Shown here piece after piece: positions 1 to 5,579 of a stretch of DNA of 6,229 bases. Source of the stretch: Candidatus Altimarinota bacterium (GTDB lineage Bacteria; Patescibacteriota; Gracilibacteria; UBA4473); contig JAHDBZ010000045.1 of the NCBI GenBank assembly GCA_020630245.1, forward strand, positions 1-6,229. The letters run 5' to 3'. Below the pieces are notes generated by a model. It was given only the letters and a program-made list of their open reading frames with translations. It was not told the origin of the DNA and did not search any database. The stretch's first letter is position 1; each line of letters opens with the position of its first letter. Position numbers and translations under genes: made by a program.

Positions 1-62
1 TTATGAGCGCCACGGCCATCATGTGGGATCCTTGGCTGGCTAAACGCTGGCACGAGCGCTAG
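1..62 (+). CDS. C-terminal end of an unidentified plus-strand gene (partial)
   Basis: An open plus-strand frame enters from the left edge (first complete codon at base 3) and ends at the TAG at 60-62. The visible peptide ends in MWDPWLAKRWHER, rich in tryptophan and basic residues. About 15 of its 19 sense codons end in G or C, which looks like real coding sequence and differs from the A+T-rich gene next to it. Too little is visible to name a family. It converges on the small secreted-protein gene, with 9 bases between the two stop codons. The alternative is a minus-strand gene starting at 22, where ATG-ATG follows an AAGGA by six bases. I prefer the plus-strand tail, without certainty. Confidence 0.4.
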   Translation, partial: MSATAIMWDPWLAKRWHER

Positions 63-71
63 TTTGAAACT

Positions 72-374
72 TTATTTTTCTTTTTTCTCTTTTTTTGCTT
101 CTTCAATATCCATTTTCAGGGTTTCCATATACATAGTCTCCGCACAACGACCGGTGATAGTCTCAGCTAATTCCTCTGCCTTATCAACATCTCCATCTTC
201 AAGAAGTTTGTTGGCTTCTTCAAATTTTTTCCAACACTCTTTATTTCCTTCAAATGCAGACGCCGGATAGTGGTGCACCTTACCAGGGTAATCATGTTTT
301 TGAGCGTCAGCACTAGCAGAACCACTGACCGAGAGAAAAGCAGCTCCAGCAATTGTCGCTAATGATTTTTTCAT
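72..374 (-). CDS. Small secreted two-cysteine protein, family unknown
   Basis: This 100-residue protein has a clear Sec signal peptide: MKKS, then a small hydrophobic stretch (LATIAGAAFLSVSG), with likely cleavage after ASA near residue 23. The mature part, about 77 residues, is highly charged and probably helical. It has two cysteines (in ECWKK and GRCAE) that could form a disulfide outside the cytoplasm, an EEANKLLEDGDVDKAEEL segment like a short helical-repeat hairpin, and a lysine-rich tail ending KKEKKEK. I chose the ATG at 374 over the in-frame TTG at 404, because the promoter at 409-437 predicts transcription starting near 402, so the TTG would lie at or before the RNA start, and because MKKS begins a typical signal peptide. 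There is no Shine-Dalgarno sequence ahead of the ATG. I do not recognise the family; a periplasmic helical or binding role is only a guess. Confidence 0.8.
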   Translation of the reverse strand: MKKSLATIAGAAFLSVSGSASADAQKHDYPGKVHHYPASAFEGNKECWKKFEEANKLLEDGDVDKAEELAETITGRCAETMYMETLKMDIEEAKKEKKEK

Positions 375-408
375 CTTTATATGTAAATTATTACAAAACA
401 ACAAAACT

Positions 409-437
409 AGTATAAATTATTTATCTTTAAATGTCAA
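409..437 (-). promoter_or_regulatory. Sigma70-type promoter of the small secreted-protein gene
   Basis: On the minus strand a perfect -35 TTGACA (437-432) is followed by a 17-base spacer and a -10 TATACT (414-409), five of six matches to TATAAT. The expected RNA start is near 402, giving a leader of about 28 bases before the ATG at 374. This is the best promoter in the window and suggests strong constitutive expression. Confidence 0.8.
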
Positions 438-494
438 TCTCGCTCTTAAACAACATCACGAAGTGCGCTGTAGTATAATTTTTAGAAGCTTCCA

Positions 495-1214
495 TTATTG
501 TGAAACATTGGTAATTTTCCACGCATTCGAGACTTTCACGTCTTTACCATTCATAAAGACCTCGACTTGGGGTGGTGCCGGGCGAAGCCCCAAAACCTGA
601 CGTCCATAAATTTTTCGAAATCTAGTCGTGGCCGTCTCACCAAAATCAGCTGAAAAGCGATCGAGCTCTCTTTGCATAGCTTTATGCATATAGCGTTCAT
701 CAGAATGCTGTTGACGAGCAAAATAAAGCTCTCGCAAACGATCGATTAATTGTGCTTCTCTTTGTACTAACTCAAAATGTGTGTGCACTTTTTCAACACG
801 CTCTGCATCAGTGTAACTCAGTAATTCAAGTGCAAGATTAATGTTTTCGATTTGATTTTTATAGCGTACGACTCTAACCGGTATTGATCCGGGTTTTTGC
901 TCTAGGAACAAGTTCCATTCGGACAAACCGTCCTCATTTTTGTAACTATGTCTCCACACATCGATAAAGTAGCCATGATAGTCAAATCCTTGTTTCAACA
1001 CATCGATATGCCGACAAACACCATCAAGGCTCGGTTGTTCCAATAAAGTTTCTAGTGTTTCTGGTGGACCTTCTCGCTCTACACACGCTACCTGAGCGGC
1101 CGTGTCCTGTACAGCATTCTCGACTTCACCGATTTTTTCACATCCACCCAACGTCAATAAAGCGGCAACAGTAGCCTGAATTTCTAATCTTCGGGGGAAT
1201 TTATCGAGTGGCAT
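495..1214 (-). CDS. Predicted lipoprotein with a helical central region, function unknown
   Basis: This 239-residue protein starts with a basic N-region (KFPRR), a hydrophobic stretch (residues 12-24) and a lipobox-like LGGC with the lipidation cysteine at residue 25. Residue +2 is Glu rather than Asp, which in proteobacteria favours sorting to the outer membrane. Cys44 and Cys67 remain in the mature part and could pair. Residues about 120-185 are charged and probably a long helix or coiled coil (IENINLALELL through QREAQLIDRLREL). The C-terminus turns to a Pro-rich stretch (LRPAPPQVEVF) and a beta-like end. The hydrophobic stretch is interrupted by Gln14, so the signal is slightly weak. The ATG at 1214 is the only sensible start. 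It has no Shine-Dalgarno sequence and lies almost on the predicted RNA start. I do not recognise the family. It sits in a same-strand group with the peptidase and another unknown gene, which fits an envelope role but does not prove it. Confidence 0.75.
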   Translation of the reverse strand: MPLDKFPRRLEIQATVAALLTLGGCEKIGEVENAVQDTAAQVACVEREGPPETLETLLEQPSLDGVCRHIDVLKQGFDYHGYFIDVWRHSYKNEDGLSEWNLFLEQKPGSIPVRVVRYKNQIENINLALELLSYTDAERVEKVHTHFELVQREAQLIDRLRELYFARQQHSDERYMHKAMQRELDRFSADFGETATTRFRKIYGRQVLGLRPAPPQVEVFMNGKDVKVSNAWKITNVSQ

Positions 1215-1221
1215 TAAGACT

Positions 1222-1250
1222 ACTTTAAATTATTGAGCACAAGGGGTCAA
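1222..1250 (-). promoter_or_regulatory. Promoter of the lipoprotein gene, possibly giving a leaderless mRNA
   Basis: On the minus strand TTGACC (1250-1245, five of six) is followed by exactly 17 bases and TAAAGT (1227-1222, four of six). Only seven bases separate the -10 from the ATG at 1214, so transcription would start at or within a base or two of the start codon. The spacer length matches the promoters at 409-437 and 1763-1791. Confidence 0.55.
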
Positions 1251-1267
1251 TTGCCTCTCAAAGTCCC

Positions 1268-1705
1268 CTAATTTCGATCCAGATCAACTACTCTGATTTT
1301 TTCAGTATCAAAACCCGCTCTCGCTAAAGCCTCATTCGCGGCTTTATAATCGATATACCCATCGACACTTTCCATAGCACTAAAAGCGATTCCCGCAGCC
1401 ATCGATACAATACTTGAGTCTTCCAATACCGTGTCAACGTCATCAAACCAAAGCTCGCAAGGACCATCTAAGTTCACTGAAAACTGATGCATTCCATTTT
1501 CTAAACGCTCTCTAGTTGAAATATCTAGATCTGAGTGAGCTAACGTATCCGCATCAACTTCTAAAACCTTAAGCAGCGCATAATTTAAATCACCTTTCAT
1601 GGGAACAGAGAGCCTTCCTCGTTGAGAAAGGATAAAACCTGGCTGAATGCCCGACTCTAAATCACCTACATGCTTTTCGAAAAGAGGTTGTTTAGTGGCA
1701 CTCAT
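1268..1705 (-). CDS. Acidic cytoplasmic protein of unknown function
   Basis: This 145-residue soluble protein has no signal peptide and no membrane segment, so it is probably cytoplasmic. It is acidic, with a run of Asp-rich motifs (LEVDADTL, FDDVDTVLED, RVVDLDRN). A small hydrophobic alanine-rich patch (SMAAGIAFSAM, residues 101-111) precedes VDGYIDYKAANEALARAGFD, which looks like an alpha/beta ending. The N-terminal third (QPGFILSQRGRLSVPMKGDL) reads as beta structure. I do not recognise the family. The start is the ATG at 1705; no Shine-Dalgarno sequence is visible in the 20 bases before it. It lies 53 bases upstream of the lipoprotein gene and 82 bases downstream of the M23 gene on the same strand, but seems to have its own promoter, so co-function with them is unproven. 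Confidence 0.7.
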   Translation of the reverse strand: MSATKQPLFEKHVGDLESGIQPGFILSQRGRLSVPMKGDLNYALLKVLEVDADTLAHSDLDISTRERLENGMHQFSVNLDGPCELWFDDVDTVLEDSSIVSMAAGIAFSAMESVDGYIDYKAANEALARAGFDTEKIRVVDLDRN

Positions 1706-1762
1706 GCTATGTGCATCTACTACGCTTAATTCTATAAGATATAAAAAGTTAAACTTAGATTT

Positions 1763-1791
1763 AAAATAATTTATTTTTTAAAAATTGTCAA
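1763..1791 (-). promoter_or_regulatory. Promoter of the 145-residue gene, overlapping the M23 stop codon
   Basis: On the minus strand a perfect TTGACA (1791-1786) is followed by 17 bases and TATTTT (1768-1763, four of six). The predicted RNA start is near 1756, giving a leader of about 50 bases. The TGA stop of the M23 gene (1790-1788) lies inside the -35 hexamer. The surrounding A+T-rich sequence makes chance -10 matches easy, so the call rests mainly on the perfect -35 and the spacing shared with the other promoters. Confidence 0.5.
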
Positions 1792-3131
1792 TCAATCGAC
1801 GGTAAAAAATCCAACGGATCATAAAAGTTTCCGTCTCGGAAAACTTCGAAGTGCAAATGTGGTCCGGTCGTGAAGTAACCAGCGCCTGGCGTGCCTGGTG
1901 TCCCCCCGGTTTTAGCAATCTCTTTGCCGATGTAGACGATCTCCTCTTCTTCGACGAGGACTTCTGACAGGTGCCCGTAGACGGTGTAGAGTTCATCTTT
2001 ATGCGCGAGGATCAGGTAGCTGTAACCATAGCCGTTCGTCGCGACTTTCTGTACGACCCCATTAGCCGGAGCGTAGATCGGCGTTCCCTGTGGAGCGTAG
2101 AGATCGAGACCATCGTGTTCTTTACCGAAGCTGTCAGCGTAATCTTCATCTCGAAACTCTGCCGTGATTCGAATATCAATGTCTAGCGGCCACTGCAAGA
2201 TCGAAGGCGGGGCTTCGACTTCTGGCACGTCAGGTTCTCCCTGATTATTAACGGGTAACGTGTCGAGCTCTGGCAGATTGCGCAATTGATCTCGCAGGGT
2301 GACAAGATACTCTGTCGACTCGCGACGTTGCGCCTGAGCTTCGGCCAGCGCTATTTGTTCCGCTTCGGTATCACGTGCGATCTGATCGAGTAGAGTGGCG
2401 CGCGCGGCAATCAACTGATCGAGTTTTTGTTTGTCCTGCAAGCGTTGTTCAGACAGTCCGATCACTCGACCGTAGACCACAGCGGCTTGCCGTTCTCGCG
2501 ATTCGAGTTCGAGCTTGAGCTGATCAAGTGTCTTGAGCGAAGCCTGTTTTTGGTCAAGGATACGCTTGCGTTCCGCTCGCGCCTCAATGATCTGGGAGAC
2601 CGTACGTGGTGAAAACAACCATTCCCACCAAGCCACTCGATCATCACTCCCCAAATTTTGGGCACGGATATAGGCCTGAGCCATTAGTGTCTGGTAGTCG
2701 GCTTTTTCGGCTCGGATAGCGGTATTGAGTATGGCTTTTTGCTCGGTAATTTGGGTGAGTACGGCCTGCCATTTTTTTTCTTGCACGCCAAATGTGTCCA
2801 CGCGCTCTCGATCAATACTGATCTGCTGATCGATCAGTTCAATCTGTTGCTGGATGGTGTTTTTTCGTCCCTGCAGGTCCCAAAGCGCCGCCTCCCTCTC
2901 TTGAATCTCTGCTCGGTAAGAATCCAGGATCGTTTCCTCTAACTGGATCGACTCACGGATTTGATCCGCTGTTGAGCTAGTGACAAAGTTATCAGGCACG
3001 GTTTCTTCTAGTAATGGTTCCTGTCCTTCACCAAAGAAGCGCTCTATCAAATTATTGATATCATCCCCTACCTCGGATTGGGCCAAGACCAAGGTTGGAA
3101 ACAAAACCACGAGGCACCAAAACTTACGCAT
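1788..3131 (-). CDS. Secreted coiled-coil murein peptidase, M23 (LytM/EnvC-like) family
   Basis: This 447-residue exported peptidoglycan endopeptidase resembles EnvC-type proteins in layout. A signal peptide (MRKF, then a hydrophobic core, cleaved after VLA near residue 17) is followed by a long charged, Gln-rich coiled coil (about 55-275), broken by a WWEWLF segment near 168-173. A Pro/Glu linker (about 285-310) leads to an M23 domain (about 315-442). All zinc and catalytic residues expected of an active M23 enzyme are present: His339 and Asp343 in the HxxxD motif, His387 in YGHLSE, and His425 and His427 in GPHLHFEV. E. coli EnvC has lost these residues and only activates amidases, so this protein probably cuts peptide cross-bridges itself, acting in the periplasm in cell separation or wall growth. 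The start is the ATG at 3131, the only codon that keeps the signal peptide. A GGAGG lies directly against it with no spacer, which is odd. The domain-coding part is distinctly G+C-richer than the genes to its left. Confidence 0.93.
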   Translation of the reverse strand: MRKFWCLVVLFPTLVLAQSEVGDDINNLIERFFGEGQEPLLEETVPDNFVTSSTADQIRESIQLEETILDSYRAEIQEREAALWDLQGRKNTIQQQIELIDQQISIDRERVDTFGVQEKKWQAVLTQITEQKAILNTAIRAEKADYQTLMAQAYIRAQNLGSDDRVAWWEWLFSPRTVSQIIEARAERKRILDQKQASLKTLDQLKLELESRERQAAVVYGRVIGLSEQRLQDKQKLDQLIAARATLLDQIARDTEAEQIALAEAQAQRRESTEYLVTLRDQLRNLPELDTLPVNNQGEPDVPEVEAPPSILQWPLDIDIRITAEFRDEDYADSFGKEHDGLDLYAPQGTPIYAPANGVVQKVATNGYGYSYLILAHKDELYTVYGHLSEVLVEEEEIVYIGKEIAKTGGTPGTPGAGYFTTGPHLHFEVFRDGNFYDPLDFLPSID

Positions 3132-3134
3132 CCT

Positions 3135-3150
3135 CCACAGTTTAAAGTGG
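3135..3150. repeat. Imperfect inverted repeat beside the M23 start
   Basis: CCAC (3135-3138) and GTGG (3147-3150) are inverted copies flanking a TTTAAA. On the M23 transcript the GTGG runs straight into the GGAGG before the start codon, so a short hairpin could partly hide it; as DNA it could be a protein-binding site. The arms are only 4 bases, so chance is a real possibility. Confidence 0.25.
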
Positions 3151-3169
3151 TTAAATCCAAATTTAAAAT
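3141..3169 (+). promoter_or_regulatory. Possible promoter for the membrane-protein pair
   Basis: TTTAAA (3141-3146, four of six to TTGACA), 17 bases, then TAAAAT (3164-3169, five of six to TATAAT), read toward the gene at 3238, would give a leader of roughly 60 bases. A second TAAAAT at 3205-3210 lacks a good -35. The 106-base region 3132-3237 must also hold the M23 promoter, for which the nearest minus-strand -35-like element is TTGAAC (3181-3176) without a convincing -10. The region is so A+T-rich that these matches are weak evidence. Confidence 0.35.
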
Positions 3170-3237
3170 TTAAAAGTTCAAAGTCTGAGTGATTTTTTGG
3201 ATTTTAAAATTTATTTTTTTGTTTTAGAGTTAGAAAA

Positions 3238-3648
3238 ATGATTAAAAACCAATCTCTTCGCGCTTTCCTCGCTGGCTCTAGCTTCCCAGTGATTTTTTGG
3301 CCATTCAGTTTACTCGCCGTTGGTTTTCTCCAAACCGGCAATGAACCCTTCCCCTTCCAGTACGTCGTCTGGGTATTTCCAATCCTCCTGGGACTAGCCA
3401 ATGTCGTTTTCTGGATGATCAAAGACGCTATCCCACTCCAAGCGTACACGCACAAACTCTGGGCCTTCGGAATCGCTCTCGGGACCCTCTTCCCGATCAT
3501 GGGCGGACAGTTTAGTGTGCCGCATTTACTCTTTGGCTTTCCGGCCGATAAACAGTGGCTGATCATACCGCTAGGCATGCTTTTCTACGGATGCATCTGG
3601 CGATATGCGGTCGGATTTATGAATAAAGCCCTTGGTCTGCATGAATAA
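3238..3648 (+). CDS. Small integral membrane protein, four predicted helices
   Basis: This 136-residue hydrophobic protein has four likely transmembrane segments at about residues 10-31, 41-61, 72-90 and 107-124, with short loops. The N-terminus (MIKNQSLR) has net positive charge, and the last turn (NKALGLHE) is polar. The segments are rich in Phe, Trp, Pro and Gly (for example VIFWPFSLL and QYVVWVFPILLGLANVVFW), and there is no conserved catalytic motif that I recognise. The start is the ATG at 3238, with only a weak GAG 8 bases ahead. The antisense reading frame across the same bases is ignored, because the plus frame alone gives a coherent membrane protein. Its last 8 bases are shared with the start of the next gene, so the two are probably co-transcribed and translationally coupled, perhaps forming one complex. 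The family is unknown to me. Confidence 0.75.
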   Translation: MIKNQSLRAFLAGSSFPVIFWPFSLLAVGFLQTGNEPFPFQYVVWVFPILLGLANVVFWMIKDAIPLQAYTHKLWAFGIALGTLFPIMGGQFSVPHLLFGFPADKQWLIIPLGMLFYGCIWRYAVGFMNKALGLHE

Positions 3649-4249
3649 TAAAATCATCGGCCTCATAGCTCTCATCGGTATCACTATCGTCGGTATCGGT
3701 GAATGGTTACTACTGTTTAACCCGGCGGGAGGTTACGATTTTACGACCTACACCTTTCTACAGGGAAAATCCTATGACTGGATCAATTACGGCCACTGGC
3801 TTAGTGTCCTAGCGGCCCCGGCCTACTTCCTGGCCTATTATCATATCAGTCAGAATCTCAAGAGACACCAGACCAAGTTTTTGATGTGGGCGATCTACAC
3901 CTTCTCACTAGCCGCCATGTGGATCAGCAGTCGCAGTTACTTGGCGCTCACGGCTCAGGAAGCGAATCACGAAAAATTCATCGAACTTATCAGTGGTCAC
4001 GCCGATCCCCTGCTCTTCATCGTCTGGGGCCTACTGCTCATACTTTCCATCAGTTTCAGCTATCTTGTCTGGACCGGCCAATCAAAATACCCGCGCTGGT
4101 TCGCGGCCTTTAACCCAATTACGATCCTGGCGAGTGTTTTCTTACTTTACTTCCTGATACCAGCCGTAGGAACCTACATCCTACCAACGGCCATGAACAT
4201 AACCCATCTGGTATTTGTGGGATTGTCAGTGTGGTTAACTCGAAGGTAA
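3641..4249 (+). CDS. Six-helix integral membrane protein, possibly DUF6796-like
   Basis: This 202-residue protein has six likely transmembrane segments at about residues 5-26, 51-68, 79-97, 121-144, 155-173 and 182-200. Features that may help recognition are GEWLLLFNP in helix 1, GHWLSVLAAPAYFLAYYHI in helix 2, the polar stretch after helix 3 (ISSRSYLALTAQEANHEKF) and KYPRWFAAFNPI before helix 5. The YPRW..FNP motif and the layout recall DUF6796 membrane proteins, whose function is unknown; this is from memory and tentative. I chose the ATG at 3641 over the in-frame TTG at 3632, because ATGAATAA then overlaps the stop of the preceding gene by 8 bases, a normal coupling arrangement, and no Shine-Dalgarno sequence supports the TTG. 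The stop at 4247-4249 lies 8 bases from the stop of the convergent DUF711 gene. Confidence 0.8.
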   Translation: MNNKIIGLIALIGITIVGIGEWLLLFNPAGGYDFTTYTFLQGKSYDWINYGHWLSVLAAPAYFLAYYHISQNLKRHQTKFLMWAIYTFSLAAMWISSRSYLALTAQEANHEKFIELISGHADPLLFIVWGLLLILSISFSYLVWTGQSKYPRWFAAFNPITILASVFLLYFLIPAVGTYILPTAMNITHLVFVGLSVWLTRR

Positions 4250-4257
4250 TGGCGATT

Positions 4258-5484
4258 CTAAGGAATTCGAAAGACGGCGCAATTGCACAAATCATCTGAC
4301 TCAAACTCTGTAACCTCACCTTCTGATTTACCAGGCACAGGAAAAATACGAACGGTTAATGGTTTTTTTAGTCGATAAGCTAGAGTCCCAGTATCTTGCA
4401 TAATCGCTGCCATTTTTTCGACAGAAGTATCTCCCTCAATCGGAATAGTATCTAAACCGATACCACATACAGCACTGTTGGTTAGGAAAGTTCTAATATC
4501 GTATTTACCGGCTATAGCATCTCGCGCTAAACCAGCATCTTCTGTGGCCGCTAACATAAGTCCTGAAAAGCCAAGCAAATCTACATTATCAATAGATTTG
4601 AAAACTCTTGTTAGTAATGCTGAAATTTCTACCGAACCAGCTGCCCCAAAATACTCAACTCCTAAAGCTTTAAACACATCTACGAGCGATCCACAGTCCT
4701 TTGATGGAGCGGCCGAGCTATCAATCCCAATAAAAGGCAGGTTCTGCTCTTTTGCAAACTTTTTTGCTATTGTAACAACCTGATCAACATGATGCTGCAG
4801 TGCCTTACTCATAGCATAATAAGCCGCTGACAAAAATTGATTACGCGGCAGATCATTGGGCACAGAATCAAGAGCTGCAAGCAACAAGTCTGGAGATTCA
4901 AACCCTAATACGATCGAATCTTTACCTTCTCCTGAATGAAAACTAGCTGGGAAATAAGGAATGTACTCCGGACAATTATAATTCACCGTGAAATTAAAAT
5001 TCCCAAGCCCTCCTGGTGTATTTTCGGCAATAGATTTGATTGTCTTGGCCGCTAGCAATGTTTTCTCATAGTTCGGAACCCCGATTTCATCGGCTTCTAC
5101 ATTGAAGCAAATATTTGAAAGATCTCCGTAGTCATTAATCATATCACTAGCCAAAGCGAGTTCTTCTGCCGTCTTGGCCTCACCGATTGCAAACCGAATG
5201 CGAACCTTCGGCATATCGGGATGCGCTAATATATCTTTCAGAGTTCCCATATCTTTTAGAACTGATTCTTTGCTCGTAGTATCTAAATACTCTCCGAAAG
5301 GGTTCGTTACAATTCGCAAAGTTTGAACTTGATATCCTTTCGCTTCAATCTGGCTCATAAGTTTCCCCAAACTAAGGGATATCGATTTTATCTTTTCTGC
5401 CCACTGTGATTGATCTTTTTCCAAAGCAATAAAAGCCGTAATAGTGCGAACTCTGCAGAGATCAGGAGAAGATATTTGGTTCAT
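4258..5484 (-). CDS. DUF711 family (UPF0210-like) protein
   Basis: This 408-residue cytoplasmic protein has no signal peptide. Motifs I associate with DUF711 occur in order: VRTITAFI near the N-terminus (12-19), GIDSSAAPS (253-261), FGAAGSVEISALL (279-291), GLDTIPIEGDTS (343-354), and a C-terminal RIFPVPGKSEG (379-389) before an EFESDDLCN segment. From established knowledge, family members such as Streptococcus pneumoniae SP0239 have a solved structure, which I recall as a barrel related to glycyl-radical enzymes, but no accepted reaction. I see nothing here that would prove a glycyl-radical site. The protein is somewhat shorter than the roughly 445 residues of the Streptococcus form. The start is the ATG at 5484, with a T-rich leader and no Shine-Dalgarno sequence. 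At about 42% G+C on a sampled line it is poorer than the ASPIC gene upstream. Its neighbours give no clue to function. Confidence 0.85.
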   Translation of the reverse strand: MNQISSPDLCRVRTITAFIALEKDQSQWAEKIKSISLSLGKLMSQIEAKGYQVQTLRIVTNPFGEYLDTTSKESVLKDMGTLKDILAHPDMPKVRIRFAIGEAKTAEELALASDMINDYGDLSNICFNVEADEIGVPNYEKTLLAAKTIKSIAENTPGGLGNFNFTVNYNCPEYIPYFPASFHSGEGKDSIVLGFESPDLLLAALDSVPNDLPRNQFLSAAYYAMSKALQHHVDQVVTIAKKFAKEQNLPFIGIDSSAAPSKDCGSLVDVFKALGVEYFGAAGSVEISALLTRVFKSIDNVDLLGFSGLMLAATEDAGLARDAIAGKYDIRTFLTNSAVCGIGLDTIPIEGDTSVEKMAAIMQDTGTLAYRLKKPLTVRIFPVPGKSEGEVTEFESDDLCNCAVFRIP

Positions 5485-5511
5485 AGAAAAACAAATAAGA
5501 AATACACTATC

Positions 5512-5520
5512 AAAATACCA
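5512..5520 (-). promoter_or_regulatory. Possible extended -10 promoter of the DUF711 gene
   Basis: On the minus strand TGG then TATTTT (5520-5512) forms an extended -10 element with four of six matches in the hexamer. The RNA would start near 5505, about 20 bases before the ATG. No good -35 is present at the right distance. The rest of the 95-base gap (5485-5579) holds a short palindrome at 5552-5561 but no clear terminator for the ASPIC gene. Confidence 0.35.
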
Positions 5521-5551
5521 GATTTAATACTCTCGAACTAATCATTAACAT

Positions 5552-5561
5552 CTAAATTTAG
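5552..5561. repeat. Perfect 10-base palindrome between the ASPIC and DUF711 genes
   Basis: CTAAATTTAG reads the same on both strands and sits about 67 bases upstream of the DUF711 start. It is a possible operator half-site pair, but so A+T-rich and short that chance is likely. Confidence 0.2.
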
Positions 5562-5579
5562 TAGCAGTATTTGTCTAAA

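Noticed and set aside
1..22. Possible minus-strand gene start (ATG-ATG at 22-17, with an AAGGA six bases upstream) running off the left edge
   Set aside because: Only seven codons are visible, and the plus-strand frame through the same bases shows consistent G/C third positions and a stop. The other genes here do not use SD sites, so the AAGGA carries less weight. It remains a live alternative.
42..110. Plus-strand terminator: CGCT...AGCG stem followed by a T-rich stretch
   Set aside because: The stem is only four base pairs and overlaps the stop codon, and the T-rich stretch is the lysine-coding tail of the opposite gene.
375..404. TTG at 404 as the start of the small secreted protein
   Set aside because: It adds ten residues ahead of a normal MKKS signal peptide and lies at or upstream of the predicted RNA start.
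1736..1787. A+T-only inverted repeats after the M23 stop as a terminator
   Set aside because: The stems (for example AAATA/TATTT with a 3-base loop) contain no G-C pairs and would be unstable. The sequence is better explained as promoter region.
3204..3578. 124-residue minus-strand open frame opposite the first membrane gene
   Set aside because: Its translation is a low-complexity basic mix without domain or signal features, while the plus frame gives a coherent four-helix membrane protein that overlaps the next gene by a normal coupling junction.
3632..3640. TTG at 3632 as the start of the six-helix membrane protein
   Set aside because: It adds only three residues, has no ribosome-binding site and is less typical than the ATG at 3641 in the stop/start overlap.
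4478..4783. 101-residue plus-strand open frame inside the DUF711 gene
   Set aside because: It is antisense to conserved DUF711 motifs and its Ser/Ala/Lys-rich sequence looks like a shadow of them.
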